This document shows positions 52,204 to 59,929 of a stretch of 64,000 bases of DNA, in pieces. Every line of letters begins with the position of its first letter. Within the stretch, counting starts at the first letter, position 1. The notes under the pieces were generated by a model. It saw nothing but the letters and a program-made list of their open reading frames with translations, did no database searches and was not told the DNA's origin. Location: contig NZ_AUDY01000011.1 in the NCBI RefSeq assembly GCF_000425705.1, positions 296,356 through 360,355 on the forward strand, in the 5' to 3' direction. This DNA is from Halobacillus kuroshimensis DSM 18393. GTDB lineage: Bacteria > Bacillota > Bacilli > Bacillales > Halobacillaceae. The position numbers and the translations under genes are program-made.

Positions 52204-52965
52204 TTGAATAAAAAATGGTTATTGGGATTAATGCTGGCTGCCTTTGTTGCTTTACTTGCTGCGTGCGGGGAAGATGAAGGAGCCTCTGACGATAATAATG
52301 AAGAAACAGAGACGACACAGGAAGAACAGACGGAAGGCGAGCAGCCTGAAGCTCCTGAGCCGGACCTTGAAAACATTCCGGATGTAGTCGCAGAAGTCAA
52401 TGGAGAGAAGATTACAAAAGAGGATTTTGAAACGACGTACCAGGGACAATTCCAACAGATGGCTATGCAGTCACAAATGACAGGTACAGAGCTTGATCAG
52501 GATCAGTTGAAGAAAGATGTCGCTGACAATCTTGTCGGCCAGGAACTGCTTGTGCAGGAAGCCGAAAGCCGGGATTACGAAGTGTCAGATAAAGAAGTTG
52601 ATCAAATGCTGACAGACCTTGCCGAGCAGAACCAGATGGAATCCAAGGACAAATTCCTTGAGGAACTTGGCAATCAGGGTATGAAAGAAGATGAAGTCCT
52701 TTCCCAGGTCCGTGCCCAGCTGAAAGTCGATAAGCTTCTTGAGGAAGAAGTCAGTGTAGAAGCTCCGACTGATGATGAAGTGAAAGCGGAATATGACAAA
52801 GCCGTCGAGCAGCAGGAAAGTGCTGAAACAGAACAGGAAATTCCTGCCTATGAAGATGTGAAAGATCAGATTAAACAGAACCTTCAAACTCAGAAGCAGT
52901 CCGAAGAAACACAAAAGCTTGTAGACAAGCTTCGTGAAGAAGGCGACGTTACTGTGAATCTATAA
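52204..52965 (+). CDS. SurA/PrsA-like lipoprotein lacking a parvulin domain
   Basis: 253 residues. Signal with lipobox LAAC, then an acidic linker (about 20-50), then a SurA N-terminal-type chaperone domain: VVAEVNGEKITKEDFETTY, LVGQELLVQEAESR, YEVSDKEVDQML. Extracytoplasmic foldases PrsA and SurA have a central peptidyl-prolyl isomerase (parvulin) domain; here the sequence passes straight to the C-terminal helix (YEDVKDQIKQNLQTQK). It is thus a chaperone-only form on the outer face of the membrane. The TTG at 52204 is eight bases after GGAG; the ATG two codons earlier is too close. Confidence 0.85.
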   Translation: MNKKWLLGLMLAAFVALLAACGEDEGASDDNNEETETTQEEQTEGEQPEAPEPDLENIPDVVAEVNGEKITKEDFETTYQGQFQQMAMQSQMTGTELDQDQLKKDVADNLVGQELLVQEAESRDYEVSDKEVDQMLTDLAEQNQMESKDKFLEELGNQGMKEDEVLSQVRAQLKVDKLLEEEVSVEAPTDDEVKAEYDKAVEQQESAETEQEIPAYEDVKDQIKQNLQTQKQSEETQKLVDKLREEGDVTVNL

Positions 52966-52966
52966 G

Positions 52967-52999
52967 AAAAAAAGCTGTCCAACATGGACAGCTTTTTTT
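52967..52999. terminator. Bidirectional terminator after the SurA-like gene
   Basis: AAAAAAAGCTGTCC pairs with GGACAGCTTTTTTT around AACAT. It serves both this gene and the convergent XRE gene. Confidence 0.93.
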
Positions 53000-53004
53000 G
53001 CGTA

Positions 53005-53799
53005 TTAGATCCATTCCTTCCATTTCCTACGCAGCTTCTTTGCGGATTTTTCCTTTCTCTTCTGACTATGTTTTTCATGATTGATCAACAGGTCGTATGC
53101 CGTGAACGCAGCAATGACACGGGCAAGGATAAACACTCCGGCCGCTGACATGATGGTAATTACGGGGTAGTACACAGCCGGAGCCCCGTTGGTCACATCA
53201 TTTTCTTCAAGCACGAGGGTGACAAATCCCGTACCGGCTAGGACTACCCCGAGCATGAGAAAAGAGATAAGGCGTGTTCGAACGGATTCAAAACGATCTG
53301 TGATTTCCGCTTTGAACCCGGGGTCAAAGGTCAACTCCCTGGTGCTTATGATTTCATAGTTTTCTGCGCCTTTGGTCGTCATGGCTTTAATAAAGAAGAT
53401 GCTCCCTGCCGCAGCGATGCCTGCAATCATGAGTGCAAGAATTTCGGGTGATCCTTTAAAAAGAAAGTATGGGACTAAACCAAGCAGGAACAGGCTGAAG
53501 CTTATGGCCAGCGAACGTCCCATGGAGTTTACGTAGGTGAAATGAGCTTCTGCCATTTCACGGCTGACATAATATCCCTGTTCCACCTCAGGCCCTCGTT
53601 CTGACTCTTTTTTTAGTAGGTAGTCCATCGACACATTGAAAATGCTTCCAAGGGTCAGCAGCTTCTCTGTTTCTGGATATCCCTGACCATTCTCCCATTT
53701 ACTAACGGCCTGCCGGGAGGTCTGCAACTGCTCAGCGAGCGCTTCCTGTGATAATCCCTTTTCCTTTCTTAATTGAAACAGCTTTTCTCCAAAGTTCAT
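53005..53799 (-). CDS. XRE family regulator with membrane domain
   Basis: 264 residues. Residues 1-65 are a Cro/C1-type helix-turn-helix: LFQLRKEKGLSQEALAEQL and TSRQAVSKWENGQGYPETEK. Four hydrophobic segments follow (from about residue 95 on), so the DNA-binding domain is tethered to the membrane. The C-terminus is strongly basic (KRKEKSAKKLRRKWKEW). Related membrane-bound XRE proteins often sense envelope stress, but target and signal here are unknown. GGAGG-like AAGGAGG precedes the ATG. Confidence 0.85.
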   Translation of the reverse strand: MNFGEKLFQLRKEKGLSQEALAEQLQTSRQAVSKWENGQGYPETEKLLTLGSIFNVSMDYLLKKESERGPEVEQGYYVSREMAEAHFTYVNSMGRSLAISFSLFLLGLVPYFLFKGSPEILALMIAGIAAAGSIFFIKAMTTKGAENYEIISTRELTFDPGFKAEITDRFESVRTRLISFLMLGVVLAGTGFVTLVLEENDVTNGAPAVYYPVITIMSAAGVFILARVIAAFTAYDLLINHEKHSQKRKEKSAKKLRRKWKEWI

Positions 53800-53985
53800 A
53801 GAAAGCCTCCTTCATCTTTGTTACATCAAGTATAGAAAACAATGGAAGAATTTTCTATACTGTCAGAGTGGAAGGTTGTCAACGAACCGTTGCAAATGGG
53901 AAACGAGAAGTTTACATCTGCTCATAACCTTAAAAACTTTGGATTTATAAGAAAAATGGGAATAATAGAACATCAAACAAAAGGA

Positions 53986-54014
53986 TTGACCCTCTACTTT
54001 TCCGTTGTTATGAT
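53986..54014 (+). promoter_or_regulatory. Sigma-A promoter of the purine permease gene
   Basis: TTGACC (53986-53991), 17-base spacer, TATGAT (54009-54014). Transcription should start near 54021, about 20 bases before the riboswitch aptamer. Confidence 0.8.
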
Positions 54015-54041
54015 TCTCTCTATAATTTAATTGATGAAACA

Positions 54042-54109
54042 CCTTGTATAAGTTCAGGAATACGGCCTGAGCGTCTCTACCAGCTACCGGAAATAGCTCG
54101 TCTACAAGG
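54042..54109 (+). promoter_or_regulatory. Purine riboswitch aptamer, guanine class
   Basis: P1 is CCTTGTA/TACAAGG, P2 is TCAGG/CCTGA and P3 is AGCTA/TAGCT. The junction and loops carry the purine riboswitch pattern: TATAA after P1, TCTCTACC between P2 and P3, and CCGGAAA in loop 3 facing ACGGCC in loop 2. The base before the 3' P1 strand (position 74 in the xpt numbering) is C, as in guanine/hypoxanthine-binding aptamers; adenine types have U. It precedes a terminator and a purine permease. Confidence 0.92.
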
Positions 54110-54140
54110 GGAAAATAGATGGACCTTTCCCTTGGTATAC

Positions 54141-54167
54141 GCACCGGCAGCTGCCGGTGTTTTTTTG
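54141..54167 (+). terminator. Riboswitch expression-platform terminator
   Basis: CACCGGC-AGCT-GCCGGTG followed by T7, 32 bases after the aptamer. Ligand binding should favour it. An alternative hairpin between the aptamer's 3' strand (CAAGGG) and CCCTTG at 54130-54135 can form without ligand, and CAGCTACCGG of P3 can partly pair with the terminator's left arm. Confidence 0.88.
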
Positions 54168-54183
54168 TATAGGAGGGAACACC

Positions 54184-55476
54184 ATGAAAAACTTCTTTCA
54201 GTTTGAAGAAAGAGGGACAACGATAAAAAAAGAAACGATGGCCGGCGTGACCACGTTTTTGTCTATGGCTTATATTCTGGTTGTTAATCCAATCATACTC
54301 AGTCAGGCTGGTATGGATCAGGGAGCATTGTTTACAGCGACGGCTTTATCCGCGATCTTTGGTTCCCTGCTGATCGGTCTCATGGCGAACTTCCCAGTAG
54401 GTATCGCGCCAAGCATGGGCTTGAATTCCTTTTTCACCTTTTCTGTAGTTATCGGTATGGGAATCGAATGGCAGGTGGCCCTGACCGGGGTATTTATTGC
54501 AGGCATTATCTTTATGATTTTAAGTTTGTTTAAGATCCGGGAGAAGATTATCAATGTCATTCCTAAAGATTTGAAGCATGCCATTGCGGGTGGAATCGGT
54601 TTTTTCATTGCCTTTGTAGGGTTGAAAAATGCCGGACTGGTCGTCTCCAATGAGGAGACTTTCGTTACCATTGGTAACCTGACATCGTCGACGACGGCTC
54701 TTGCAGGTTTTGGTTTTATTATTACACTGATGATGCTTGTCCGTGGTATCCGCGGTGGGATTTTCTACGGAATCGTCGTGACAAGTATCATCGGTATGGT
54801 TTTCGGTCTTGTGGATGTGCCGGGAGCCATTGTGGGGGAAGTCCCAAGCATGGCTCCGACCTTTGGAGTCGTATTCCAGCACCTTGGGGATATTTTTCAG
54901 CCGGAAGTCATTGCGGTCATTTTTACTTTCCTCTTTGTAGCCTTCTTTGATACAGCCGGGGCGTTGATCGCTGTCGCCAGCCAGGCCGGGATGATGAAGG
55001 ATAATAAAATTCCGAATGCCGGTCGTGCTTTGCTTGCCGATTCATCTTCCGGTGTTCTTGGAGCCATCTTCGGAACATCGACGACAGCTTCCTTCGTAGA
55101 GTCATCCGCAGGCGTGGCTGTCGGAGGAAGAACTGGTTTTACCAGTGTCATCATTTCCGCCTGTTTCTTTATTGCTTTGTTCTTTTCGCCGCTTCTCGGC
55201 GTCGTTACTCCTGAAGTTACAGCACCGGCCCTGATTATTGTAGGAGCGCTGATGGCCGTGGAAGTCAAAGAAATCGACTGGAGCCGACTGGAAGTAACAA
55301 TACCCGCGTTTGTTACGATTATTATGATGCCGCTCACTTATAGTGTCGCCACAGGAATTGCACTTGGGTTCATTCTTTATCCATTTGCGATGATTGCCCG
55401 GAGGGAATGGAAGCAGGTTCACCCGATTATGTACACACTGGGCGGATTGTTTATCATGTATTTCGTCTTTCTATAA
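54184..55476 (+). CDS. pbuG: NCS2/AzgA family hypoxanthine/guanine permease (PbuG-like)
   Basis: 430 residues with about twelve to fourteen membrane segments. EERGTTIKKETMAGVTTFLS, GLNSFFTF, FFDTAGALIAVASQAG and SSAGVAVGGRTGFTSV are the AzgA-like motifs of hypoxanthine, guanine or adenine proton symporters. A guanine-class riboswitch upstream supports guanine/hypoxanthine, as for B. subtilis pbuG. GGAGGG lies six bases before the ATG at 54184. Single-gene unit. Confidence 0.92.
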   Translation: MKNFFQFEERGTTIKKETMAGVTTFLSMAYILVVNPIILSQAGMDQGALFTATALSAIFGSLLIGLMANFPVGIAPSMGLNSFFTFSVVIGMGIEWQVALTGVFIAGIIFMILSLFKIREKIINVIPKDLKHAIAGGIGFFIAFVGLKNAGLVVSNEETFVTIGNLTSSTTALAGFGFIITLMMLVRGIRGGIFYGIVVTSIIGMVFGLVDVPGAIVGEVPSMAPTFGVVFQHLGDIFQPEVIAVIFTFLFVAFFDTAGALIAVASQAGMMKDNKIPNAGRALLADSSSGVLGAIFGTSTTASFVESSAGVAVGGRTGFTSVIISACFFIALFFSPLLGVVTPEVTAPALIIVGALMAVEVKEIDWSRLEVTIPAFVTIIMMPLTYSVATGIALGFILYPFAMIARREWKQVHPIMYTLGGLFIMYFVFL

Positions 55477-55481
55477 AAATG

Positions 55482-55517
55482 AAAAATCCTGGAGCATTAG
55501 AGCTCCAGGATTTTTTT
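55482..55517. terminator. Terminator after pbuG
   Basis: AAAAATCCTGGAGC pairs with GCTCCAGGATTTTT around a seven-base loop; it ends inside the stop region of the convergent FMN reductase gene. Confidence 0.9.
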
Positions 55518-56070
55518 ATGCCTTTATCATAGTATGGAGTTTTTTGTTCATCTCATCTGCTGCGAATAAGGCTTGATGGTCCTCCCATATTTCTCCGGGT
55601 TTATTCGCCTGTCCAAGCACGTAGCCTGAAAAGGGCAGGTGTACAAACTGGAAAATATGCTGGAACTGCTGTAGAAGCGGAAGAGCCTTCATATAAGGAG
55701 AATCTCCTCCAACCGCTAAGACAAAAGCCTGCTTTTTGGACATCTGCTCACGGAAATCTCCGTACTCAGGCTCCCGCATTGTCTGGGACCACCGGTCGAT
55801 AAACAGTTTCATTGCCGCAGACATGGAATACCAGTAAACAGGTGTAGCAAAAATAAGAAGATCATGACTCATCACTTGTTCCATCAGGGATTCGTAGTCA
55901 TCGTCCACCGGGTGAAACCCGCCTTCGTCATGCCGGCCGTCCATGATGGGTTTGATGGTATATTCTTCGAGGTGAAAAGTGGTGACTTCCAGCCCTTTCA
56001 CCAATTTTTCCGTAAGTATTTTTGTGTTTCCGCCCTGTCGGCTTCCGCCATTCAGTACAGCAATCTTCAT
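55516..56070 (-). CDS. NADPH-dependent FMN reductase/flavodoxin-fold quinone reductase
   Basis: 184 residues. LNGGSRQGGNTKILTEKL is the FMN phosphate loop and FATPVYWYSMSAAMKLFIDRW the second flavin block of the iron-sulfur flavoprotein/WrbA-like family. It is likely a cytoplasmic reductase of quinones or azo compounds. It is divergent from a LysR regulator with a LysR-type box between, which points to control by that regulator. AAAGGAGG precedes the ATG. Confidence 0.88.
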   Translation of the reverse strand: MKIAVLNGGSRQGGNTKILTEKLVKGLEVTTFHLEEYTIKPIMDGRHDEGGFHPVDDDYESLMEQVMSHDLLIFATPVYWYSMSAAMKLFIDRWSQTMREPEYGDFREQMSKKQAFVLAVGGDSPYMKALPLLQQFQHIFQFVHLPFSGYVLGQANKPGEIWEDHQALFAADEMNKKLHTMIKA

Positions 56071-56123
56071 TCCTTTACCTCCTTTTGTTTCTCTTCTTCG
56101 TTTAGCTTATACTAAAACTACCA

Positions 56124-56138
56124 ATCATAAAAACGGAT
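56124..56138 (+). promoter_or_regulatory. LysR-type operator in the divergent promoter region
   Basis: ATC-N9-GAT (56124-56138) fits the T-N11-A LysR box. It is part of a larger inverted repeat: AATCAT (56123-56128) with ATGATT (56137-56142). The gap is only 112 bases between the FMN reductase and LysR genes. Confidence 0.55.
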
Positions 56139-56182
56139 GATTTGAATGGTTATGATCGAAAAAAACGATGGGAGAGTTCAAA

Positions 56183-57079
56183 ATGGATGAAAAGCAGCTT
56201 GTCACATTTTTAACGGCAGCAGAAACCTTGAATTTCACGAAAACCGCTTCTATGCTCAATTTTGCCCAATCCAGTGTCACCGCCCAGATTAAATCGCTGG
56301 AAGTTCAGCTTGGACGCCCATTATTTGAACGTCTCGGAAGGAAGCTGGTGCTGACAGAGGCCGGTCACCAATTTAAAGGGTATGCTGAGAAGATGGTGAA
56401 ACTCAGCTCGGACGCCCGTTTGGCGCTTAACGGAGAAGACGGGATGAGGGAGAGGCTTACGATCGGTGCCCAGGAAAGTCAGTGTACGTACCGGCTCCCA
56501 CCTGTATTGAAGGCTTTCAAAAGCCGTCATCCTCACGTGGAGTTAATCTTTAAGCCTGCCCACTCCGATGCTCACGCCCGCAGGGATCTGATGGATGGAC
56601 GACTGGATGCGGCCTTCATTATGGATACGTCCAGGCCGGAAGAGTCTTTGACGATAGAGCCCTTGCTGCAGGAGGATATTAAGCTTGTTGCAGGTGCGGA
56701 TTACCGGTTGAAGGACAACGAAGCCTTTCAACTAAGTGATATTGAGCGGGAGCCTCTGCTCCTTACAGAAGAAGGCTGCTCGTATCGAAGCCTTCTGGAA
56801 CAAGCATGTGCCGCTTCGGAAATCTATCCTTTTAATAAGCTGGAATTCGGGAGTATTGAAGCGATTAAGCAGTGTGTCATCGCCGGTCTTGGAATTGCTG
56901 CGCTTCCTCATATGGTCGTTGAACGTGAACTTACTGAAGGAAGGATCGTTGATTTGGGATGGAAGATCCCCCAGCCTCCATTGTTTACGCAGCTGGCGTG
57001 GCATAAAGATAAATGGCTTTCTCCGCCATTAAAGGATTTCATCGATATATCAAGAGAATTTCTTCAGGAAGAAGGGTAG
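56183..57079 (+). CDS. LysR family transcriptional regulator
   Basis: 298 residues. The N-terminal winged helix includes LVTFLTAAETLNFTKTASM, NFAQSSVTAQIKSLEVQLG and PLFERLGRKLVLTEAG. The rest is the effector-binding domain (GAQESQCTYRLPPVLKAFK, GLGIAALPHMVV). The ATG at 56183 follows GGGAGAG; an ATG five codons earlier is less well placed. The divergent FMN reductase is the natural target, with induction by a quinone-like compound a reasonable guess. Confidence 0.9.
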   Translation: MDEKQLVTFLTAAETLNFTKTASMLNFAQSSVTAQIKSLEVQLGRPLFERLGRKLVLTEAGHQFKGYAEKMVKLSSDARLALNGEDGMRERLTIGAQESQCTYRLPPVLKAFKSRHPHVELIFKPAHSDAHARRDLMDGRLDAAFIMDTSRPEESLTIEPLLQEDIKLVAGADYRLKDNEAFQLSDIEREPLLLTEEGCSYRSLLEQACAASEIYPFNKLEFGSIEAIKQCVIAGLGIAALPHMVVERELTEGRIVDLGWKIPQPPLFTQLAWHKDKWLSPPLKDFIDISREFLQEEG

Positions 57080-57089
57080 GATAGGGGAT

Positions 57090-58724
57090 TTAAAAACCCC
57101 CGGATCCTCCACCGCCGCCTCCGACACCAGCTCCCCCTCCGCTTGTTCCTGATGTGGAGGCAGCGGAAACAGCGGTGTGGGTGTCCGCCCTGTCAAAACC
57201 GGAGTCCAAGGTTGCTGCCAGTATAAGAAATAGAGCAGCCTGATTGGTTGAAAAAGAAGGATCCTCTGTCTGCCACTTCTGTTTCCCAAAGCCGATCTGG
57301 TAGAGCAGAGCAGGGACGCTGCCTTCGTCTTCTCCCTCTGTCTGCAGGCGTCCAGTCTTATAGGGTTCTGTTTGTTCGCGGACACGGCAACCTCTTGAAG
57401 TTAAAGGTCTGTACACTATCGCATAAATGATGAAAAAGAGTGAGAAACCAATCATTACTGACATAGACAGAAGCAGTGTGTAGTAACCGAAGATAAAGGT
57501 GAGAGCCAGACTTACAAATATCATCCCTAACGCTGTCCCCCGCTGCCAGGTGTTTTCTTTCCGAAGTTTGAGGCTTTGGTATTCCCAGCGTCCGATTTCC
57601 TTCCATTTCTGAAAGGCCAGCCGGTAACGTTCCTGGTTCTTTTCTTCTTCTGCATAAGCTTCCAAGTCGTCCACGTGAAGCAGATTTCCTTCTGCTATAT
57701 CATCAAACAGCCAGGTGATCAGCTGCTGTTCGTGGGCTTCGTCTGTTTCACGGCTGACGAGTTCAAATTCTTGTTCGGAATGCTGTCGAATGCTGCCTTT
57801 TTCAATCATATGCAGCAGGGATGCTGTAACGGCTGAATGGGTTAACTGCCCATGATTGGTGAAATAAATCAAGGCGGGCAGGCTCATTTCCTCCGTCGGA
57901 AAAAAGCCGTTTCCGACGTTCTGCCGCTGAGCTTCCTGTCTTACGGCAGAACGATTAACAAGCGCTGTTCCTAATAGGAGAATGGCAGCCGCTGCCGTTA
58001 GAGTTAGGAGAAAAGGGGCAGCCGATTTCCAATTGGTGACGGCTTCCTGACGAGCCGCCGCCTTTTCATCCAGCTCTTCTTTTTGGTTCTGGATGCTGCT
58101 CAGCATGGCGGTGTCAGAAGCCTCGGCCTCCGGGAACAAGTCTGCCGGGTATGCGACACGGATATTTCCGTTCGTTCCACTGCTTACATAGCCCATATCA
58201 AACAGGACATCCCCATCATCTTGTATGGTCTCTGTTTGAAATGCGGCATCTTCTCCATACGCTGTGCTTACTTCTGCTTTTTCCGGGGGTGTAACGGTAA
58301 TGGACATCTGCTCGTAGTCACTTTCATTGCTCTTATCGAAAAATGCATAGTAGAACTGAGCTACATCCGTAAAGACCTCGACGCCATCCTGAATGGTGTA
58401 GGATAAATCAATCGTGATGGTTTCATTGTCACCGTCCCTAAACACTTTGTAGGTATGATCCTCCTGCTCGATACGAAGTTCCTGTCCATTTTCTTCGGCC
58501 TGGACGTTCGTAATCGATGTGCCCTCTTTAGGCAGCAGTGTCCGGGTAATGCCGTTGAAATCCCCTTCAAAGGTGTAGGTATGGACTTCGGTTACATGAA
58601 CATCCCCGTTTTTCTTAAGGTCTGCGTTAATCTTCGTATCCTCGATGGTTAATTCTACTGCGGATGCTTGAAGCGGAATGAAAAAAACAAGCAGAGCAAG
58701 CATCCATCCAATCAGCTTTTTCAT
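57090..58724 (-). CDS. DUF2207 domain membrane protein
   Basis: About 544 residues. A signal peptide (to about residue 23) is followed by an extracellular beta-rich DUF2207 domain with VHVTEVHTYTFEGDFNGITR, a membrane segment near 240-258, a cytoplasmic region, and two more membrane segments near 400-440. The C-terminus is a Gly/Ser tail (GGGGGGSGGF), typical of these proteins. Function unknown. Of two tandem ATGs the second is better spaced from AGGTGA. It is convergent with the LysR gene, ten bases apart. Confidence 0.87.
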   Translation of the reverse strand: MKKLIGWMLALLVFFIPLQASAVELTIEDTKINADLKKNGDVHVTEVHTYTFEGDFNGITRTLLPKEGTSITNVQAEENGQELRIEQEDHTYKVFRDGDNETITIDLSYTIQDGVEVFTDVAQFYYAFFDKSNESDYEQMSITVTPPEKAEVSTAYGEDAAFQTETIQDDGDVLFDMGYVSSGTNGNIRVAYPADLFPEAEASDTAMLSSIQNQKEELDEKAAARQEAVTNWKSAAPFLLTLTAAAAILLLGTALVNRSAVRQEAQRQNVGNGFFPTEEMSLPALIYFTNHGQLTHSAVTASLLHMIEKGSIRQHSEQEFELVSRETDEAHEQQLITWLFDDIAEGNLLHVDDLEAYAEEEKNQERYRLAFQKWKEIGRWEYQSLKLRKENTWQRGTALGMIFVSLALTFIFGYYTLLLSMSVMIGFSLFFIIYAIVYRPLTSRGCRVREQTEPYKTGRLQTEGEDEGSVPALLYQIGFGKQKWQTEDPSFSTNQAALFLILAATLDSGFDRADTHTAVSAASTSGTSGGGAGVGGGGGGSGGF

Positions 58725-58848
58725 CATTCGTCACCTGCTTTCTCTTATGGTTACGGAAAAGAAAAGGGAAGGGTTTCAAAAAAATGGATTGGAACGTTCG
58801 GAGCAGCGGCTTCGTATAAAAGAAAAGACGCAAGAAGGAGGCCTGCCA

Positions 58849-59583
58849 ATGGAAACAGGGACAATAGCCTTCAGCATAGTCATGGGAATTGCTCTTATTA
58901 TTACGGGTGGACTGACTTTCCTTGTAGGGAAGCGTAAGGAGTATGGTCTTATTTCTGGTTTTTCCAGTCGTCCGGAGGAAGAAAAGCGTATCCTGATGGA
59001 AAATGGGTATGTGAAAGCGGTCGAGCGGCTGCTATTCCTTCTTTTCCTTCTGTTTGCAGGTGTCTTTATGATGGGATTGCTGCCTGTTCCATTCGGATTG
59101 GAGATCAGCCTGGCTGTCTTCCTCCTCGTTGTGCTGGGAGGCGCGGTCCGTGTGCAGATGTATGAAGTCCCTTGGAAGAGGAAAAGGAGTCTTTGGATCA
59201 CATCGATACTGGGCGTTCTGGTCATTTCAGGCATCGGTATTTTAACGTATTTCAGCGTGATGGAAAACGACGTCACGGTGACGGAAACACACCTGGAGAT
59301 TTCCGGGATGTACGGCTTGGAATGGGATCTCGAGAATATTGATCAGGTTACGATTGAAGAAGAACTTCCAGAAGTTATCTTAAAGTCCAATGGTTTTGCG
59401 GCAGCTGGGCAATTGAAGGGCCGGTTCCGTCTGGAGGAACCTTATGGACCTGCACATCTTTTCATTCATGACCAAAACGAAGGGCCGTTTCTTTATGTTC
59501 AAAAAGGGGAAGAGGGGCTTTGGTTGAGTCGTGAAACCCGAGAAGAGGTTGAAGTCCTTGATGAGCAGCTGAATATCAGCTAA
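58849..59583 (+). CDS. DUF3784-type membrane protein with C-terminal PH-like domain
   Basis: 244 residues. GIALIITGGLTFLVGKRKEYGLISGF resembles the start of DUF3784 proteins, with helices near 5-25, 60-80, 85-105 and 120-140. The rest is a beta-rich extracytoplasmic or cytosolic domain reminiscent of bacterial PH domains (TETHLEISGMYGLEWDLENI). AAGGAGG precedes the ATG at 58849; the frame is open 57 codons upstream into the promoter of the DUF2207 gene. Function unknown. Confidence 0.72.
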   Translation: METGTIAFSIVMGIALIITGGLTFLVGKRKEYGLISGFSSRPEEEKRILMENGYVKAVERLLFLLFLLFAGVFMMGLLPVPFGLEISLAVFLLVVLGGAVRVQMYEVPWKRKRSLWITSILGVLVISGIGILTYFSVMENDVTVTETHLEISGMYGLEWDLENIDQVTIEEELPEVILKSNGFAAAGQLKGRFRLEEPYGPAHLFIHDQNEGPFLYVQKGEEGLWLSRETREEVEVLDEQLNIS

Positions 59584-59864
59584 CTTGGTCAGGAAGATCG
59601 CCTGCCCAAGTGGATCTTCGGTCCGTGCTGTTCCCGCAGGCATCACCACCGAACGCTCCTCATGCCGACGTTAGAATATAGAGGAGAGAGATTGTGCACT
59701 AAGCAGGTTCGCGGATTCAAAAGAACGACATGAGCTGCGCTATGGCCGCTTGCGTGAAAAACAAAAAGGGAAGAACAGGCGCTGATCACGGCCGCCTGCC
59801 GGAACATGAAAAAGAACTCCCAAGGAGCGTTGCCACTTTCGCTCCTGGCGGCAAGAAAGAAAAA

Positions 59865-59898
59865 AGCTTGTAAAGAAACAGAGGTTTCTCTACAAGCT
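59865..59898 (-). terminator. Terminator of the old yellow enzyme gene
   Basis: Read on the minus strand, AGCTTGTA-GAAAC pairs with GTTTC-TACAAGCT (with small internal loops) and is followed by TTTTTCTTTC. It is about 30 bases past the stop codon. Confidence 0.75.
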
Positions 59899-59899
59899 G

Positions 59900-59929
59900 A
59901 AGGCAGCGGGGAATCCGCTGCCTTTCTTT
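59900..59929 (+). terminator. Plus-strand terminator next to the old yellow enzyme gene
   Basis: AAGGCAGCGG pairs with CCGCTGCCTT around GGAAT, followed by TCTTTT. The T tract faces rightward, so it ends plus-strand transcripts coming from the 59584-59860 region. Confidence 0.8.

Larger units (their letters stand above)
59584..59929 (+). other. GC-rich 346-base intergenic region, possible decayed repeat
   Basis: The segment 59600-59680 has a composition unlike its surroundings, with CCCGCAGGCATCACCACCGA, which recalls intergenic repeats common in Bacillaceae. Part of it (GCAGGCATC..CACCGA) recurs inverted at the window's right end (63978-64000). Two short frames (TTG at 59694, ATG at 59728) overlap as ATGA behind GGAGAGAG, but I cannot support them as genes. 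Two terminator hairpins close the region. Confidence 0.4.

Noticed and set aside
53842..54030. 62-codon plus-strand frame before the purine riboswitch
   Set aside because: It runs through the promoter of the riboswitch transcript and lacks a ribosome site.
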